Notes: generated from the letters alone by a model not told the origin. A DNA stretch of 64,000 bases from Rhizobium sp. Root1212 (GCF_001424985.1 NZ_LMDA01000001.1:1249599-1313598); one strand, 5' to 3'; positions 8,750-17,855 are shown, counted from the first letter of the stretch. Translations and numbers: made by a program.

Positions 8750-10216
8750 TCAATCCTTTTCCATGGCGTCGAGCGTTGCCGCCAGACGCTTGTCTTCGTT
8801 GAAGTAGCGGGCGCGATCCCAGAAATGGGGGCGGCCGATGCCGGTCGATTTGTGACGGCCGATGATCCGGCCGTTGGCGTCTTCGCCGTCGATCTCGTAG
8901 CGCATCAGATCCTGGGTGATGATGACGTCGCCTTCCATGCCGATCACCTCGCTGATGTGGGTGATGCGGCGCGAGCCGTCGCGCAGGCGAGCGGCCTGGA
9001 TGATGACGTCGATGGAGCCGGCGATGATTTCGCGCACGGTCTTGGCCGGCAGCGTATAGCCGCCCATGGCGATCATCGATTCCATACGGGAGAGGCATTC
9101 GCGCGGGGTGTTGGCGTGGATGGTACCCATCGAGCCGTCGTGGCCGGTGTTCATCGCCTGCAACAGGTCGAAGACCTCCGGTCCGCGCACTTCGCCGACG
9201 ATGATGCGTTCGGGGCGCATACGCAGGCAGTTCTTGATGAGATCGCGCATGGTGATCTCGCCCTCACCTTCGATGTTCGGCGGGCGGGTTTCAAGGCGCA
9301 CCACATGCGGCTGCTGCAGCTGCAGTTCCGCCGTATCCTCGCAGGTGATGACGCGCTCGTCGGCATCGATGAAGCCGGTGAGGCAGTTGAGCAGCGTCGT
9401 CTTGCCGGAGCCGGTGCCGCCGGAAATGACGACGTTGCAGCGGACGCGGCCGATGATCTGGAGAAGGACGGCGCCTTCCGGGGTGATGGCGCCGAACTTG
9501 ACGAGCTGGTCGAGCTTCAGCTTGTCCTTCTTGAATTTACGGATGGTGAGCGCGGTGCCGTCGATGGCGAGCGGCGGGGCGATGACGTTGACACGCGAGC
9601 CGTCAGGTAGACGGGCGTCGCAGATCGGTGAGGATTCATCGACGCGGCGGCCGACCTGGCTGACGATGCGCTGGCAGATCGACAGAAGCTGGGCATTGTC
9701 GCGGAAGCGCACTTCCGACTCGATGGTCTTGCCGCCGACTTCGATGAAGGTCTGGCCGGCGCCGTTGACCATGATATCTGCAATGTCGTCGCGGGCGAGC
9801 AGCGGCTCGAGCGGGCCGTAACCCAGAACGTCGTTGCAGATGTCTTCGAGCAGCTCTTCCTGCTCGGAAATCGACATCGCGAAGTTCTTGATGGTGATGA
9901 TGTCGTTGACGATATCGCGGATTTCCTCGCGCGCGCTCTCGTTATCGAGCTTGGCGAGCTGGGAAAGGTCGATCGTATCGATAAGCGCGGAGAAAACCTG
10001 GCTCTTGGTATCGTAATAATCTTCGGTGCGGGCCGGGCGGCGGCGCGCCGGCTGCACCGGGGCCGGCTGCGGGCGCATGTTTCCAGAACCCTCGGCGAGC
10101 ACGGGAGCTGCCGTCGGCTTTTCCATGACAGCGACGGGCTGGGATGCCGCCACGGATGGCGGGGCAGCATTGCCGCCACTCTTGCCGAAGCCTTCGTTTC
10201 CGCGTTTGCCAAACAT
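8750..10216 (-). CDS. tadA: Flp pilus assembly ATPase TadA/CpaF
   Basis: Hexameric secretion ATPase (GspE/VirB11 superfamily) that powers Flp pilus extension and retraction. 488 aa. A Pro/Ala-rich N-terminus of about 60 residues precedes the core. Walker A GGTGSGKTT is at 266-274, followed by the Asp box ITCEDTAELQL. The Walker B region is RMRPERIIVGEVRGPE and the His box is GHDGSMGTIHANTP. It lies between cpaE and tadB and is certainly cytoplasmic. Confidence 0.96.
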   Translation of the reverse strand: MFGKRGNEGFGKSGGNAAPPSVAASQPVAVMEKPTAAPVLAEGSGNMRPQPAPVQPARRRPARTEDYYDTKSQVFSALIDTIDLSQLAKLDNESAREEIRDIVNDIITIKNFAMSISEQEELLEDICNDVLGYGPLEPLLARDDIADIMVNGAGQTFIEVGGKTIESEVRFRDNAQLLSICQRIVSQVGRRVDESSPICDARLPDGSRVNVIAPPLAIDGTALTIRKFKKDKLKLDQLVKFGAITPEGAVLLQIIGRVRCNVVISGGTGSGKTTLLNCLTGFIDADERVITCEDTAELQLQQPHVVRLETRPPNIEGEGEITMRDLIKNCLRMRPERIIVGEVRGPEVFDLLQAMNTGHDGSMGTIHANTPRECLSRMESMIAMGGYTLPAKTVREIIAGSIDVIIQAARLRDGSRRITHISEVIGMEGDVIITQDLMRYEIDGEDANGRIIGRHKSTGIGRPHFWDRARYFNEDKRLAATLDAMEKD

Positions 10217-10287
10217 GCTTTCAACCCGCTTTTCGTTCCGGGGCGCTTATCCGGCGTCCCCAATCGTGCCGGACAGGCCGGCCTTCT

Positions 10288-11577
10288 TCACTTCCGCCCG
10301 AGCAGGCCCAGCATTTTGCCGAGGCCGCCCTTCCGGGCTTTCTTCACTTCGGCGCGGCCCGTCACCAGATGGGCGAGCTGCGACAGGGTCTCGGCGACCG
10401 GTGCTTTCTTGTCGATTTCGGCGATCATACGGCCGCTGTTGGCGGCATTGCCGAACAGAACCGCATCGAAGGGAATGATCGCCACAGGCTCGATTTCCAG
10501 CGAATCGCAGAAATCGCCGGGGGTGATTTCCGGGCGCTTCGGCATGCCGACCTGGTTCAGCACCAGATGCGGCATCTTGTCGTTGGGCCGCAGTTTCTTC
10601 AGGCAATCGAACAGGTTCTTGGCGTTGCGCAGATTGGCGAGATCCGGGACCGCCGTCACCACCACCTCATCGGCCTCGGCGAGCACGTTGCGCGTCCATT
10701 CCGACCATTGATGCGGCACGTCGAGAACCGAAACCGGGGCGTTCCGTTGCAGCAGTTCGGTCAGCGGCTGGAAGGCGGCCGGTTCGAAATCATAGGCGCG
10801 GTCGAGCATCGAGGGGGCGGCGAGCAGCGACAGGCGCTCGGAGCACTTGGTCAAGAGGCGGTCGAGGAACACCTCGTCCAGCCGCTCCGGTGCGAAGACG
10901 GCTTCGGCGATGCCGCTCGGCGGGTCCTGATCGAAATTGATGTTGGCTGTGCCGTAGGGCAGGTCGAGATCGGCCAGCACGACTTCGGTCGAAAACAAAT
11001 TGGAGATGCCCCAGGCGCAGTTGTGCGCCAGCGTCGAGGAGCCGACGCCGCCCTTGGCGCCGATGAAAGCGACGGTCCGGCCGAGCGGCTCGGCTTCCGG
11101 ATCGACGAAGATGCCGGCGATGGTGCCCAGCACATCCGGCATGGCGACCGGCGCGACCATGTATTCGGAAATGCCGTTGCGGATCAGCTCGCGGTAGAGA
11201 GAGATATCGTTGTAGCGGCCGATGATGACCACCTTGGTCGAGGCATCGCAGACGGCGGCGAGCGGCGCAAGCTCCGCCATCAGGTGGCGCGGCTCGGTCG
11301 ACGTTTCGAGGATGATCAGGTTCGGCGTCGCCATGGTCGAGAACATATTGGCGGCGGCGGCGATCGAGCCGCTGTTGATGCGCAGCGTGACTTTGGACAT
11401 GCGGCGATCCTGGCCGCAGCGCTCCATCACCTTCTGCAGCGCCGGCGTCTCGCAGAAGGCATGCACGGAGATGCGCGGCAACGGCCTCAGGTGCTCGATG
11501 TCGCCGGCACGGACCTGATCGGCGGCGATCTCGGCTTCGCCCGCTTCGGTCTCGATCTTGTAGTCAATCGTGCTCAT
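10288..11577 (-). CDS. cpaE: Pilus assembly protein CpaE/TadZ (MinD/ParA-like)
   Basis: Localisation ATPase of the Tad system. 429 aa. Residues about 40-155 form an atypical receiver-like domain. The MinD/ParA domain begins with the deviant Walker A KGGVGSST at 175-182. The family positions the pilus machine at a cell pole by interacting with TadA. The upstream cpaD stop is 20 bases away. Assignment rests on domain order plus operon position. Confidence 0.92.
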   Translation of the reverse strand: MSTIDYKIETEAGEAEIAADQVRAGDIEHLRPLPRISVHAFCETPALQKVMERCGQDRRMSKVTLRINSGSIAAAANMFSTMATPNLIILETSTEPRHLMAELAPLAAVCDASTKVVIIGRYNDISLYRELIRNGISEYMVAPVAMPDVLGTIAGIFVDPEAEPLGRTVAFIGAKGGVGSSTLAHNCAWGISNLFSTEVVLADLDLPYGTANINFDQDPPSGIAEAVFAPERLDEVFLDRLLTKCSERLSLLAAPSMLDRAYDFEPAAFQPLTELLQRNAPVSVLDVPHQWSEWTRNVLAEADEVVVTAVPDLANLRNAKNLFDCLKKLRPNDKMPHLVLNQVGMPKRPEITPGDFCDSLEIEPVAIIPFDAVLFGNAANSGRMIAEIDKKAPVAETLSQLAHLVTGRAEVKKARKGGLGKMLGLLGRK

Positions 11578-11597
11578 GGTTCTATCCCGTCAGCTTC

Positions 11598-12323
11598 TCA
11601 ATTCGCCGCATCGGTCGCGATGCCGCGATAGTCCTTGATGACCTCGCCACGCTGGGTGGCATCGATCGGCGACATTTCACGAGGCCCGAGAAGATCCATC
11701 GGATTAGCGATCTGGGCCGCCAGATTGGCCTGACTTGCGCAGCCGAAGTTCTCGTAATTCTTGTTTTCCATCGTGTTGACGACGAGATCGCTCGGCCATT
11801 TGCCGCATGGCCCGGTCTGGGCGGTAATGGCTGTGTAACGCAGCCGGACGGGGGCGGCATCGTCCGGGCCGCCGGCTTGATAGTGCATTTCCACCAGGCG
11901 GTTTGCCGGCACGCCGCCGGTTACGAGGGCCGTGCGGATTTCACGGCGCATGTAGTCGGCCGCCGCTGCGTTGGGCGAGCCCGACGGCAGCATGATTTGG
12001 ACCACGCCGGCCGAGGCGCTCTTATAGGCCTGGGCGAAGCCGCGGATGACCTCACGCGCGCCCTGCGTCAGGCGGCGATCACCGGAGGAGATCGGTACGT
12101 CGAGGACCTGCTCGGCCTCCGCAACCACGATTGGATGGCGGGTGCGGTAATCGTCCGGAAGCGAGCCCGTCGTCGTATTGTCGCGGGCGCAGCCGGCAAG
12201 GGCGGCGCCGACAAGCGCGCCGAGCGCGAGGAGGCGGAATGGGCGGCCTGCGCCGGAAAGCTGAGGGGACCGCATGGTCGGGAGCCTTTCGAGGAAACGG
12301 TGCTGGATGTGCGCGTCGGTCAT
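11598..12323 (-). CDS. cpaD: Pilus biogenesis lipoprotein CpaD
   Basis: Periplasmic lipoprotein associated with the CpaC secretin. The signal ends in lipobox LAGC (Cys45 from this start). The conserved CpaD core includes NYENFGCASQANLAAQIANP near the C-terminus. The start at 12323 follows AGGCGG. An inner ATG at 12275 would shorten the signal peptide to a more typical length and is a real alternative. It lies 12 bases after cpaC. Confidence 0.9.
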   Translation of the reverse strand: MTDAHIQHRFLERLPTMRSPQLSGAGRPFRLLALGALVGAALAGCARDNTTTGSLPDDYRTRHPIVVAEAEQVLDVPISSGDRRLTQGAREVIRGFAQAYKSASAGVVQIMLPSGSPNAAAADYMRREIRTALVTGGVPANRLVEMHYQAGGPDDAAPVRLRYTAITAQTGPCGKWPSDLVVNTMENKNYENFGCASQANLAAQIANPMDLLGPREMSPIDATQRGEVIKDYRGIATDAAN

Positions 12324-12335
12324 GTCGGTTTCCGC

Positions 12336-13880
12336 CTATTTGTAGATGAAGCCGACATTGCCGTGGTACTGACCCGCGGGCGCCTGCGCCTGGTTGTTGC
12401 CGTAGATGCGGTTGACCGTGCCGAGGAAATAGCTCGACAGGTCGCCGGTCGGACTGAAGTTGTCGTCCGGCCGCTGGAGCGCGTTGCGCCCTAGCGGTTT
12501 CACCAGATACGGGGTCGCGATGATGACCAGTTCGGTCTCGTTGCGGATGAAGTCCTTGCTGCGGAACAGCGTGCCGAAGATCGGAATCTTCGAGACACCC
12601 GGCAGGCCCGACATTGCCTGGCGAATGTTGTCCTGCACCAGACCGCCGATGACGATCGAGCCGCCGGAGGGCAACTCGATGCTTGTGGAGGCCTCACGAC
12701 GGCGGATTGACATATAAGTCTGTCCGGGGACGTTGACGGCATTGGCGTTGACGACAGAGCCTTCGAAGGTGGGCTCAGAGACCTCTGTCTTGATGTCTAG
12801 TGCAATGCGACCGGGGCCGAGAACGACAGGTGTAAAATTCAGGCCAATGCCGTACTCGACAGTTTCGTTGGTGCGCGCAATTGCGCCTTTTTCATCAATT
12901 TCCTGCTCTTTCGGCAGGCGATATTCGCCACCGACGAAGAACTCGGCTTTCTTGCCGGAAATCGCCGTCAAGCTCGGCTCGGCCAGCGTGCGCATAACGC
13001 CCGCCTGTTCCATGGCATTAATGTAGCTTGCAAAATTCATCGAGCCCGAACCGATCGCACCTGTGACCGCCGAGGCGATCGGGTTGACGGCATTGCCAAG
13101 GTTGGCGGGGTTACGGAAAGTGATGCCGTCACCGCTGGTCTCGCTGTATATCCGGCCCGAGAAGCCGAGTTGTTTCAGGACCTGGCGCGAGACTTCCGCG
13201 ACCGTTACCTTGAGCATGACCTGGTCTTCAGCGGTGATCGTCAACAGGTTGACGATCTGAGACTGTTGCCGGTTTTCGGCGAAGATATCGGCGTCGCCAT
13301 TGTTGCCCTGCGCGGTGATGTTGCGCGTGGTAGCCTCGCCGCCCTTGAGGAAGGCTTCCGCGAGATCGCGGGCGCGGGTCGAATCGAGCGGCGTGCGCAC
13401 GGTTCCGGTCAGCACGACGTTGTCGGACATGATTTCGACATGGATGTCGGAATCGGGAATATAGCGGCGCAGCTTGGCCTCAAGCCCCTGCACGTCGCGC
13501 TCGACTTCGAGATCGAGGCTGATGATCTCCTCACCGTTCGGACCGAAAACGAAAATGTTGGTCTGGCCGACCTTCTTGCCGAAGAGATAGATACGGCGCG
13601 ACGAACGAGTCACCGCATCGGCAAGCTCCGGATCTGCCACGAGGATGTCATGGGCGTCGGTCGGCAGATCGACGACGACGGCCTTGTTAAGGCCGAGCTT
13701 GATGGTCTTCTTGGCGCCCGGACCGCTATCGACGATGCGGACGAGCGATTCGCTCGCAGCCTGAGCGTCGAAACCCTGCCCGGGCAGTCCGGAAAAGGCG
13801 AGGCAAAGGGCAAGACCGCCGGCGACGGAAGCGCGAAATATTTTGCCGTTACGTTTCACCTTGTGCTCCCGCGCGGTCAT
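12336..13880 (-). CDS. cpaC: Outer-membrane secretin CpaC/RcpA
   Basis: Forms the outer-membrane channel for the Flp pilus. 514 aa with a signal peptide (ALCLAFSGLPGQGFDAQA). It has an N0-like pilus-formation domain (about 50-120: KAVVVDLPTDAHDILVADP), a BON-like segment and the secretin C-domain with VEYGIGLNFTPVV and IELPSGGSIVIGGL. Its start overlaps the cpaB end by four bases, indicating translational coupling. A separate short protein at 16064 repeats only the N-terminal domain. Confidence 0.95.
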   Translation of the reverse strand: MTAREHKVKRNGKIFRASVAGGLALCLAFSGLPGQGFDAQAASESLVRIVDSGPGAKKTIKLGLNKAVVVDLPTDAHDILVADPELADAVTRSSRRIYLFGKKVGQTNIFVFGPNGEEIISLDLEVERDVQGLEAKLRRYIPDSDIHVEIMSDNVVLTGTVRTPLDSTRARDLAEAFLKGGEATTRNITAQGNNGDADIFAENRQQSQIVNLLTITAEDQVMLKVTVAEVSRQVLKQLGFSGRIYSETSGDGITFRNPANLGNAVNPIASAVTGAIGSGSMNFASYINAMEQAGVMRTLAEPSLTAISGKKAEFFVGGEYRLPKEQEIDEKGAIARTNETVEYGIGLNFTPVVLGPGRIALDIKTEVSEPTFEGSVVNANAVNVPGQTYMSIRRREASTSIELPSGGSIVIGGLVQDNIRQAMSGLPGVSKIPIFGTLFRSKDFIRNETELVIIATPYLVKPLGRNALQRPDDNFSPTGDLSSYFLGTVNRIYGNNQAQAPAGQYHGNVGFIYK

Positions 13881-14698
13881 TTGTTGCTCGTCTGCTGCTG
13901 TGTGACACCATCGTTCTCACTGACGATCGAGCCCGATTTGATGACCTGGATGGCCGGCTGCCCGTCACCGCTGAGGAGATAATCGGCGGCGACAGTGTCC
14001 GGCTCCTGCGCATCGGCGATGCTGCGTAGCGCCAGCGACAGCCGGTCAGCCATCTGCTGGGCGACGGTCAGAACCTTGGACTGGTCGGGGGTGAGTTCGA
14101 GCGTTGCTGTCGTGCCGACGACGGCCTTGGAGCCGTCTTCCTTCTCTTCGATCTGCTGGTCGATCGCGAGAACCCGGACATTGCTCAGCACGGTTTCGGT
14201 GATGAAGGTGTCGGTCTGGGACTTGCGAACCATGATCACGTCGACGCGGTCATTCGGCAGGATGAAGCCGCCGGCGCCGGTCGCCACGGTGATCTCGGTT
14301 GCGACCGCGCGCTTTCCGGCCGGCAGCAGGGCCGACAGGATGCGCGACGAGGCATCGGCGACTTTCTCCTGGCGTACGGGCTCGCCGTTGAACAGCGGCA
14401 TGCGCACGACGACGCCGGTCAGGTCCGTGATGGCATTGGGGCGGTTCTGGTCGGTGATCAGGCCATCGACGAGGCTGCCTTCCGGCCAGGAGGCCCAGCG
14501 GATCGAATCACCGTCCAATCGCGAGCCGATGGCGAGGCTCTTGCTGGCGACAAGCACGTTGACCGTCGGTTCACGCTCGACCACCGGTTCGCCCTGCGTG
14601 ACGACGTTACGACCGCCCGTCAGCTTGAGGGCCAGAAAGCCGGCCAGTCCCGCCGAAAGGACGGCGACCGCCAGAATGATTACGCGCACCGGTTTCAT
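13877..14698 (-). CDS. cpaB: Flp pilus assembly protein CpaB/RcpC
   Basis: Periplasmic, membrane-anchored protein of the Tad system, 273 aa. It has an N-terminal transmembrane helix (VIILAVAVLSAGLAGFLAL), then an SAF domain (VNVLVASKSLAIGSRLDGD) and the RcpC/CpaB region (ILPNDRVDVIMVRK). The family is linked to secretin stability. About 110 bases separate it from cpaA, with several TTAA half-sites at 14761-14788. Confidence 0.94.
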   Translation of the reverse strand: MKPVRVIILAVAVLSAGLAGFLALKLTGGRNVVTQGEPVVEREPTVNVLVASKSLAIGSRLDGDSIRWASWPEGSLVDGLITDQNRPNAITDLTGVVVRMPLFNGEPVRQEKVADASSRILSALLPAGKRAVATEITVATGAGGFILPNDRVDVIMVRKSQTDTFITETVLSNVRVLAIDQQIEEKEDGSKAVVGTTATLELTPDQSKVLTVAQQMADRLSLALRSIADAQEPDTVAADYLLSGDGQPAIQVIKSGSIVSENDGVTQQQTSNK

Positions 14699-14810
14699 GA
14701 TTTCTGTCGCCCCACGGAATTACGTCGGCGCAGAATGATCTGAAATTGGTGTAATTATGGTTAACGAGTTGCTTAAGGGCGTGGTTAGCAAAAGGTTACC
14801 GCGCCGAGCG

Positions 14811-15323
14811 CTACTGGGCGTGGCCCAGCGCCGCCAGCATCAGCGGCGAAGACGGATAGGCGAAGAAGCCGCCAAGCCCGATGGCAATACCGTAAGGGAT
14901 TTTATTGGCGGTGAACAGGAGCGGCGGCAGTGGCAGTCCGGTGGCCATCAGCGTATTTTCCTGCTTGCGCAGGGCAAGGATGACGAGCGTAAGCGCGCCG
15001 CCGAATATCGAAACATAGATGAGATAGGTGAAAAGCGACGGGTTGAGACCGAACCAGACGGCGCTCGCGGTCAACAGCTTCGCATCGCCGCCACCCATGA
15101 TATTGGCCGCAAATAGCGCAAAACAGAGACCGAAGACAATTGCACCCGCCAGGAGATGCAGGCTGATCTGCGGCAACTCAAGGCCGGCAAAGGGCGCGAT
15201 GATGACGAAGGTCGCCAGCAGGATGGCGGAAACCCGGTTCGGGATCGTCATCGTGAACAGGTCGGAGAACGCTGCCATTGCAAGACACAAGGGAAATACA
15301 ACAAGAATCGCTGCTTCCGTCAT
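14811..15323 (-). CDS. cpaA: Prepilin peptidase CpaA/TadV
   Basis: Aspartic membrane protease that cleaves the Flp prepilin and TadE/F leaders. 170 aa and strongly hydrophobic. The two catalytic aspartates are visible in FSDLFTMTIPN (Asp21) and in the GGGD motif at 77-80. I chose ATG 15323 because GGAAGAG lies just upstream. The ATG at 15365 has no clear ribosome binding site. A CtrA-like box lies 55-69 bases upstream. Confidence 0.93.
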   Translation of the reverse strand: MTEAAILVVFPLCLAMAAFSDLFTMTIPNRVSAILLATFVIIAPFAGLELPQISLHLLAGAIVFGLCFALFAANIMGGGDAKLLTASAVWFGLNPSLFTYLIYVSIFGGALTLVILALRKQENTLMATGLPLPPLLFTANKIPYGIAIGLGGFFAYPSSPLMLAALGHAQ

Positions 15324-15377
15324 CGCTCTTCCAGACCCGTTGAAAATGAGTTTCATCGATAGCATTACGGCTGACGA

Positions 15378-15392
15378 TTAAGGATTGGCTAA
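15378..15392 (-). promoter_or_regulatory. CtrA-like box upstream of cpaA
   Basis: The plus strand reads TTAA at 15378-15381, seven bases, then CTAA at 15389-15392. On the cpaA strand this is TTAG-N7-TTAA, one mismatch from the CtrA full site TTAA-N7-TTAA. Pattern match only. Confidence 0.45.
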
Positions 15393-15413
15393 GGCCCCGG
15401 CCACAAATGCCAA

Positions 15414-15440
15414 GGGCCGCCTCTTTTGAAGAAGCGGCCC
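15414..15440 (-). terminator. Hairpin after pilA
   Basis: GGGCCGC at 15414-15420 pairs with GCGGCCC at 15434-15440, and TCTT/AAGA extends the stem inside a single mismatch. It lies 22 bases past the pilA stop and would partly separate abundant pilin mRNA from the cpa operon. Confidence 0.6.
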
Positions 15441-15461
15441 CTCCTCGGCGATAAGCGAGTA

Positions 15462-15644
15462 TTATTCCGCCGCCGTCGCGTCGTCCAACTTGCCGGACAG
15501 GTCGGTGAAGGTCGCATCGAGCGACGAGCCGAGAGCGGTTGCGCCGGCGATGAGGGCGACGGAGATGAGGGCTGCGATCAGGCCGTACTCGATGGCGGTC
15601 GCGCCGGATTCATCTTTCATGAAACGTGCAAAAAGCTTGGTCAT
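15462..15644 (-). CDS. pilA: Flp-family type IVb major pilin
   Basis: 60-aa structural pilin. A short basic leader is followed by the prepilin site GATAIEYG: cleavage is expected after Gly14, placing Glu19 at +5 and Tyr20 next to it, the Flp signature. A single hydrophobic helix follows, then an acidic tail. It is first in the minus-strand pilus locus, with a CtrA-like box about 115 bases upstream and a hairpin downstream. Confidence 0.96.
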   Translation of the reverse strand: MTKLFARFMKDESGATAIEYGLIAALISVALIAGATALGSSLDATFTDLSGKLDDATAAE

Positions 15645-16063
15645 ATATCTCTCCTACTTCACTTGTTGTTGTTCAGCACTGCCGCCAACTGTTTCCGTTG
15701 ATCGGTCGAGGCAAAAGCTACAGGAGAGGCAATTTCAAACCGCTTAAGGAAGTAAGCTAACAAAAGCTTAACGTGCCGTGACAGGTTATATGGTAAACGG
15801 GTCGCAAATCATGCGTGTAAAATACGGGCATTCATCCCCTTCGCGCATCCTTTACTAGGGGAAACGCCGCAGCAGCGACAATCGCTCCTGCCTGCGCCCA
15901 AGCTTTTGCGTCTTCTCCTGGCACTGTACATGTGTTGGTAGACGCCCTTTCCTCAAGTAGCGGCTGCACGAGGCCGTCCCGGAACGGCACCGGCCCACGG
16001 CCTTAACCCTTCATTCACCAAAATCAGCGATGCTCCGGCGTCAATATCCGCCGGGGAATCGCC
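15645..16063. promoter_or_regulatory. Divergent intergenic region between pilA and the TadE/F genes
   Basis: About 420 bases with no convincing gene. The pilA-proximal part is AT-rich and holds TTAA/CTAA half-sites (15744-15771), including one CtrA-like full site. The remainder, up to the start at 16064, shows no clear motif beyond CCTTAACCC near 16000-16008. It must contain promoters in both directions. Confidence 0.5.
15757..15771 (-). promoter_or_regulatory. CtrA-like box upstream of pilA
   Basis: The plus strand reads CTAA at 15757-15760, seven bases, TTAA at 15768-15771. On the pilA strand this is TTAA-N7-TTAG, one mismatch from the full CtrA site, 113-127 bases before the pilA start. 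CtrA control of pilA is established in Caulobacter; here it is an inference. Confidence 0.5.
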
Positions 16064-16489
16064 ATGACATCGAACATCTTCACTTTCGGCGCCGCCCGGC
16101 TGCTTCCGATTCTGGCGGGCCTATTCCTGATAACGGCGCCGTTCGCCGCCCAGGCGCAGGAAGAGGAGGACATGATGCGCGTCTACAGGGATCACGCGCG
16201 CGTGCTCAAGCTCGATCGTCCCGTGGCAAAGGTCATCATCGGCAATTCCGACATCGCCGACGCGACCGTCGCCGATGCCCGCACCATTGTCCTGACCGGC
16301 CGGGCCTTCGGTACCACCAACCTCGTCATTCTCGACGCGGACGGCAATGCCCTCGTGGACGAGCGCATTCTCGTTTCAGTCGACGAGGGCAACACGGTGC
16401 GCGTCTACAGACAGACAGACCGCACGATCCTGTCCTGCACGCCGAATTGCGAACAGCACGCCGATCGTGCGACCAGTTCCAGCAACTGA
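16064..16489 (+). CDS. Secreted protein with CpaC N-terminal (pilus-formation N0-like) domain
   Basis: 141-aa exported protein. The signal peptide ends near APFAAQAQ. It is followed by the pilus/secretin N-terminal domain: DHARVLKLDRPVAKVIIGN, DIADATVADARTIVLTGRAFG and TNLVILDADG. These align in kind with residues about 60-120 of CpaC at 12336-13880. There is no secretin channel domain. The tail has two cysteines in ILSCTPNCEQ. It is co-directional with two pseudopilin genes, so it is probably an accessory of the Tad secretin. Its exact role is unknown. Confidence 0.85.
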   Translation: MTSNIFTFGAARLLPILAGLFLITAPFAAQAQEEEDMMRVYRDHARVLKLDRPVAKVIIGNSDIADATVADARTIVLTGRAFGTTNLVILDADGNALVDERILVSVDEGNTVRVYRQTDRTILSCTPNCEQHADRATSSSN

Positions 16490-16614
16490 CCGCGCCACAG
16501 CGTCGGACTCATACTTACCGGAAGGTAAGCGCCGGCGTTCAAATTTTCCGGCAAGGCGCATACGAATTGTCAACGGAGAGTTTCTATAGTCGCGGCAGAC
16601 AAGAGGAACTGCCG

Positions 16615-17256
16615 ATGAACGGTATGGAAAAACAGCAGATAAACGCTGAAAACGCGACCGAAGCCGCCTCGGGCACAAAAACCCTGAAGCCTGAGGGTCT
16701 TTTTCGGCGCTTGCTTCGGGAAAAGGGCGGTGCCGCGGCGATAGAATTCGCCGTCCTGGCCCTGCCATTCCTCATCATGGTCTTCGCCTCACTCGAAACC
16801 TTTGCCGCCTTCTTCGGCGAGCAAATCCTTGCCAGTGCCAACGACACGATGGCGCGCAAGCTGCGGACCGGGGAAATCACCTTCAACCTCGGCCGCGCGA
16901 CCGACAAGACGGAAGAGCAGTTCCGGCAGATGTATTGCGACCAGATATCCTACTTCCTCAGCTGCTCCGCAACGGAAGCGAAGACACCGGGGAAACTCTA
17001 CATCGACGTGCGCAGCTATACGGAGTTCTCGAAAATTCCGACGGCGATTCCGCGCAACGGAAACGACTTCGATACCAAAACCACTTTCGCGCCGGGCGGA
17101 CCGCAAAAGATCAACATGGTGCGCGCCTACTATCGCTGGAGCGTCGTCACAGATCTCGTGCGTCCTTACGTGACCAATCTGCGCCCCGCCGGCAGCTCCA
17201 TGCCGAAGGACTACCTGATGGTCGCGACCAACACATTCATCAACGAGAGCTTTTGA
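16615..17256 (+). CDS. TadE-like pseudopilin
   Basis: 213-aa minor pilin-like protein. A basic N-terminal leader of 39 residues precedes GGAAAIEF, with Glu44 at +5 after Gly39, then a hydrophobic helix ALPFLIMVFASLETFAAFF. CpaA should process it like Flp. The ATG at 16615 follows GAGGA. The frame is open further upstream, but that part is a shadow of the 16064 gene. It is followed after 2 bases by a second pseudopilin. TadE versus TadF cannot be decided by eye. Confidence 0.87.
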   Translation: MNGMEKQQINAENATEAASGTKTLKPEGLFRRLLREKGGAAAIEFAVLALPFLIMVFASLETFAAFFGEQILASANDTMARKLRTGEITFNLGRATDKTEEQFRQMYCDQISYFLSCSATEAKTPGKLYIDVRSYTEFSKIPTAIPRNGNDFDTKTTFAPGGPQKINMVRAYYRWSVVTDLVRPYVTNLRPAGSSMPKDYLMVATNTFINESF

Positions 17257-17258
17257 GG

Positions 17259-17855
17259 ATGAAAACCGTGGCGGCTTCCTTCAAACAGTCGATCTCAGCT
17301 CTTTCACGGCCGTTCCGCGGTCTTGCTAACGACCGCAAGGGAGCCGGCGCAGTCGAGTTCGCCATCATCGTTCCGCTGCTGCTCATGGGGTATCTCGGCG
17401 CTTTCGAGGTTTCGGTCGGCTTCGGCGTCGCCCGCAAGGTTGCCCATGCCTCCAACACCATCGCCGATGTCCTGGCGCAGCAAAAGGACGTCACCAAGGC
17501 CACGCTCGATGGCATGAAAGGCGTCGTCAAGGCTGCCCTTTCGCCCTACGAAGTCGGCTCCTACACATTGAAGATGACCGGCATAAAGGTGACCGGCCCA
17601 GGCACGGGCGTTGTTACCTGGTCACGCGACCAGAGCGGCGCCACGCCCTATGCGGCCGGCACGCCGGCAACGCTGCCGAAGGAATTGACCACGGTCGGCA
17701 CTTTCCTTGTCCGCTCCGAACTGGTCGTGCCGCACAAGCTGATGCTGATGGCGCCGGATATCTCGAACACGCTGAAGGAAATCAACATCAGCAAGACCTA
17801 CTACTATCAGCAGCGCATGGGTACCGAGATCCTCTGCAAAGACTGCACCGGCTAA
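17259..17855 (+). CDS. TadE/TadF-like pseudopilin
   Basis: 198 aa with leader-plus-helix architecture: KGAGAVEFAIIVPLLLMGYL, Gly28 as the cleavage site and Glu33 at +5. The soluble C-terminal part ends in a Cys pair (ILCKDCTG). Its ATG follows the preceding stop by 2 bases, with GAGAG upstream, so the two genes are almost certainly cotranscribed. No TadG-like large protein is present in this window. Confidence 0.87.
   Translation: MKTVAASFKQSISALSRPFRGLANDRKGAGAVEFAIIVPLLLMGYLGAFEVSVGFGVARKVAHASNTIADVLAQQKDVTKATLDGMKGVVKAALSPYEVGSYTLKMTGIKVTGPGTGVVTWSRDQSGATPYAAGTPATLPKELTTVGTFLVRSELVVPHKLMLMAPDISNTLKEINISKTYYYQQRMGTEILCKDCTG

Noticed and set aside
14761-14788. TTAA-N8-TTAA-N8-TTAG upstream of cpaB as CtrA sites
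   Set aside because: Spacing is 8, not the required 7; kept only as weak context.
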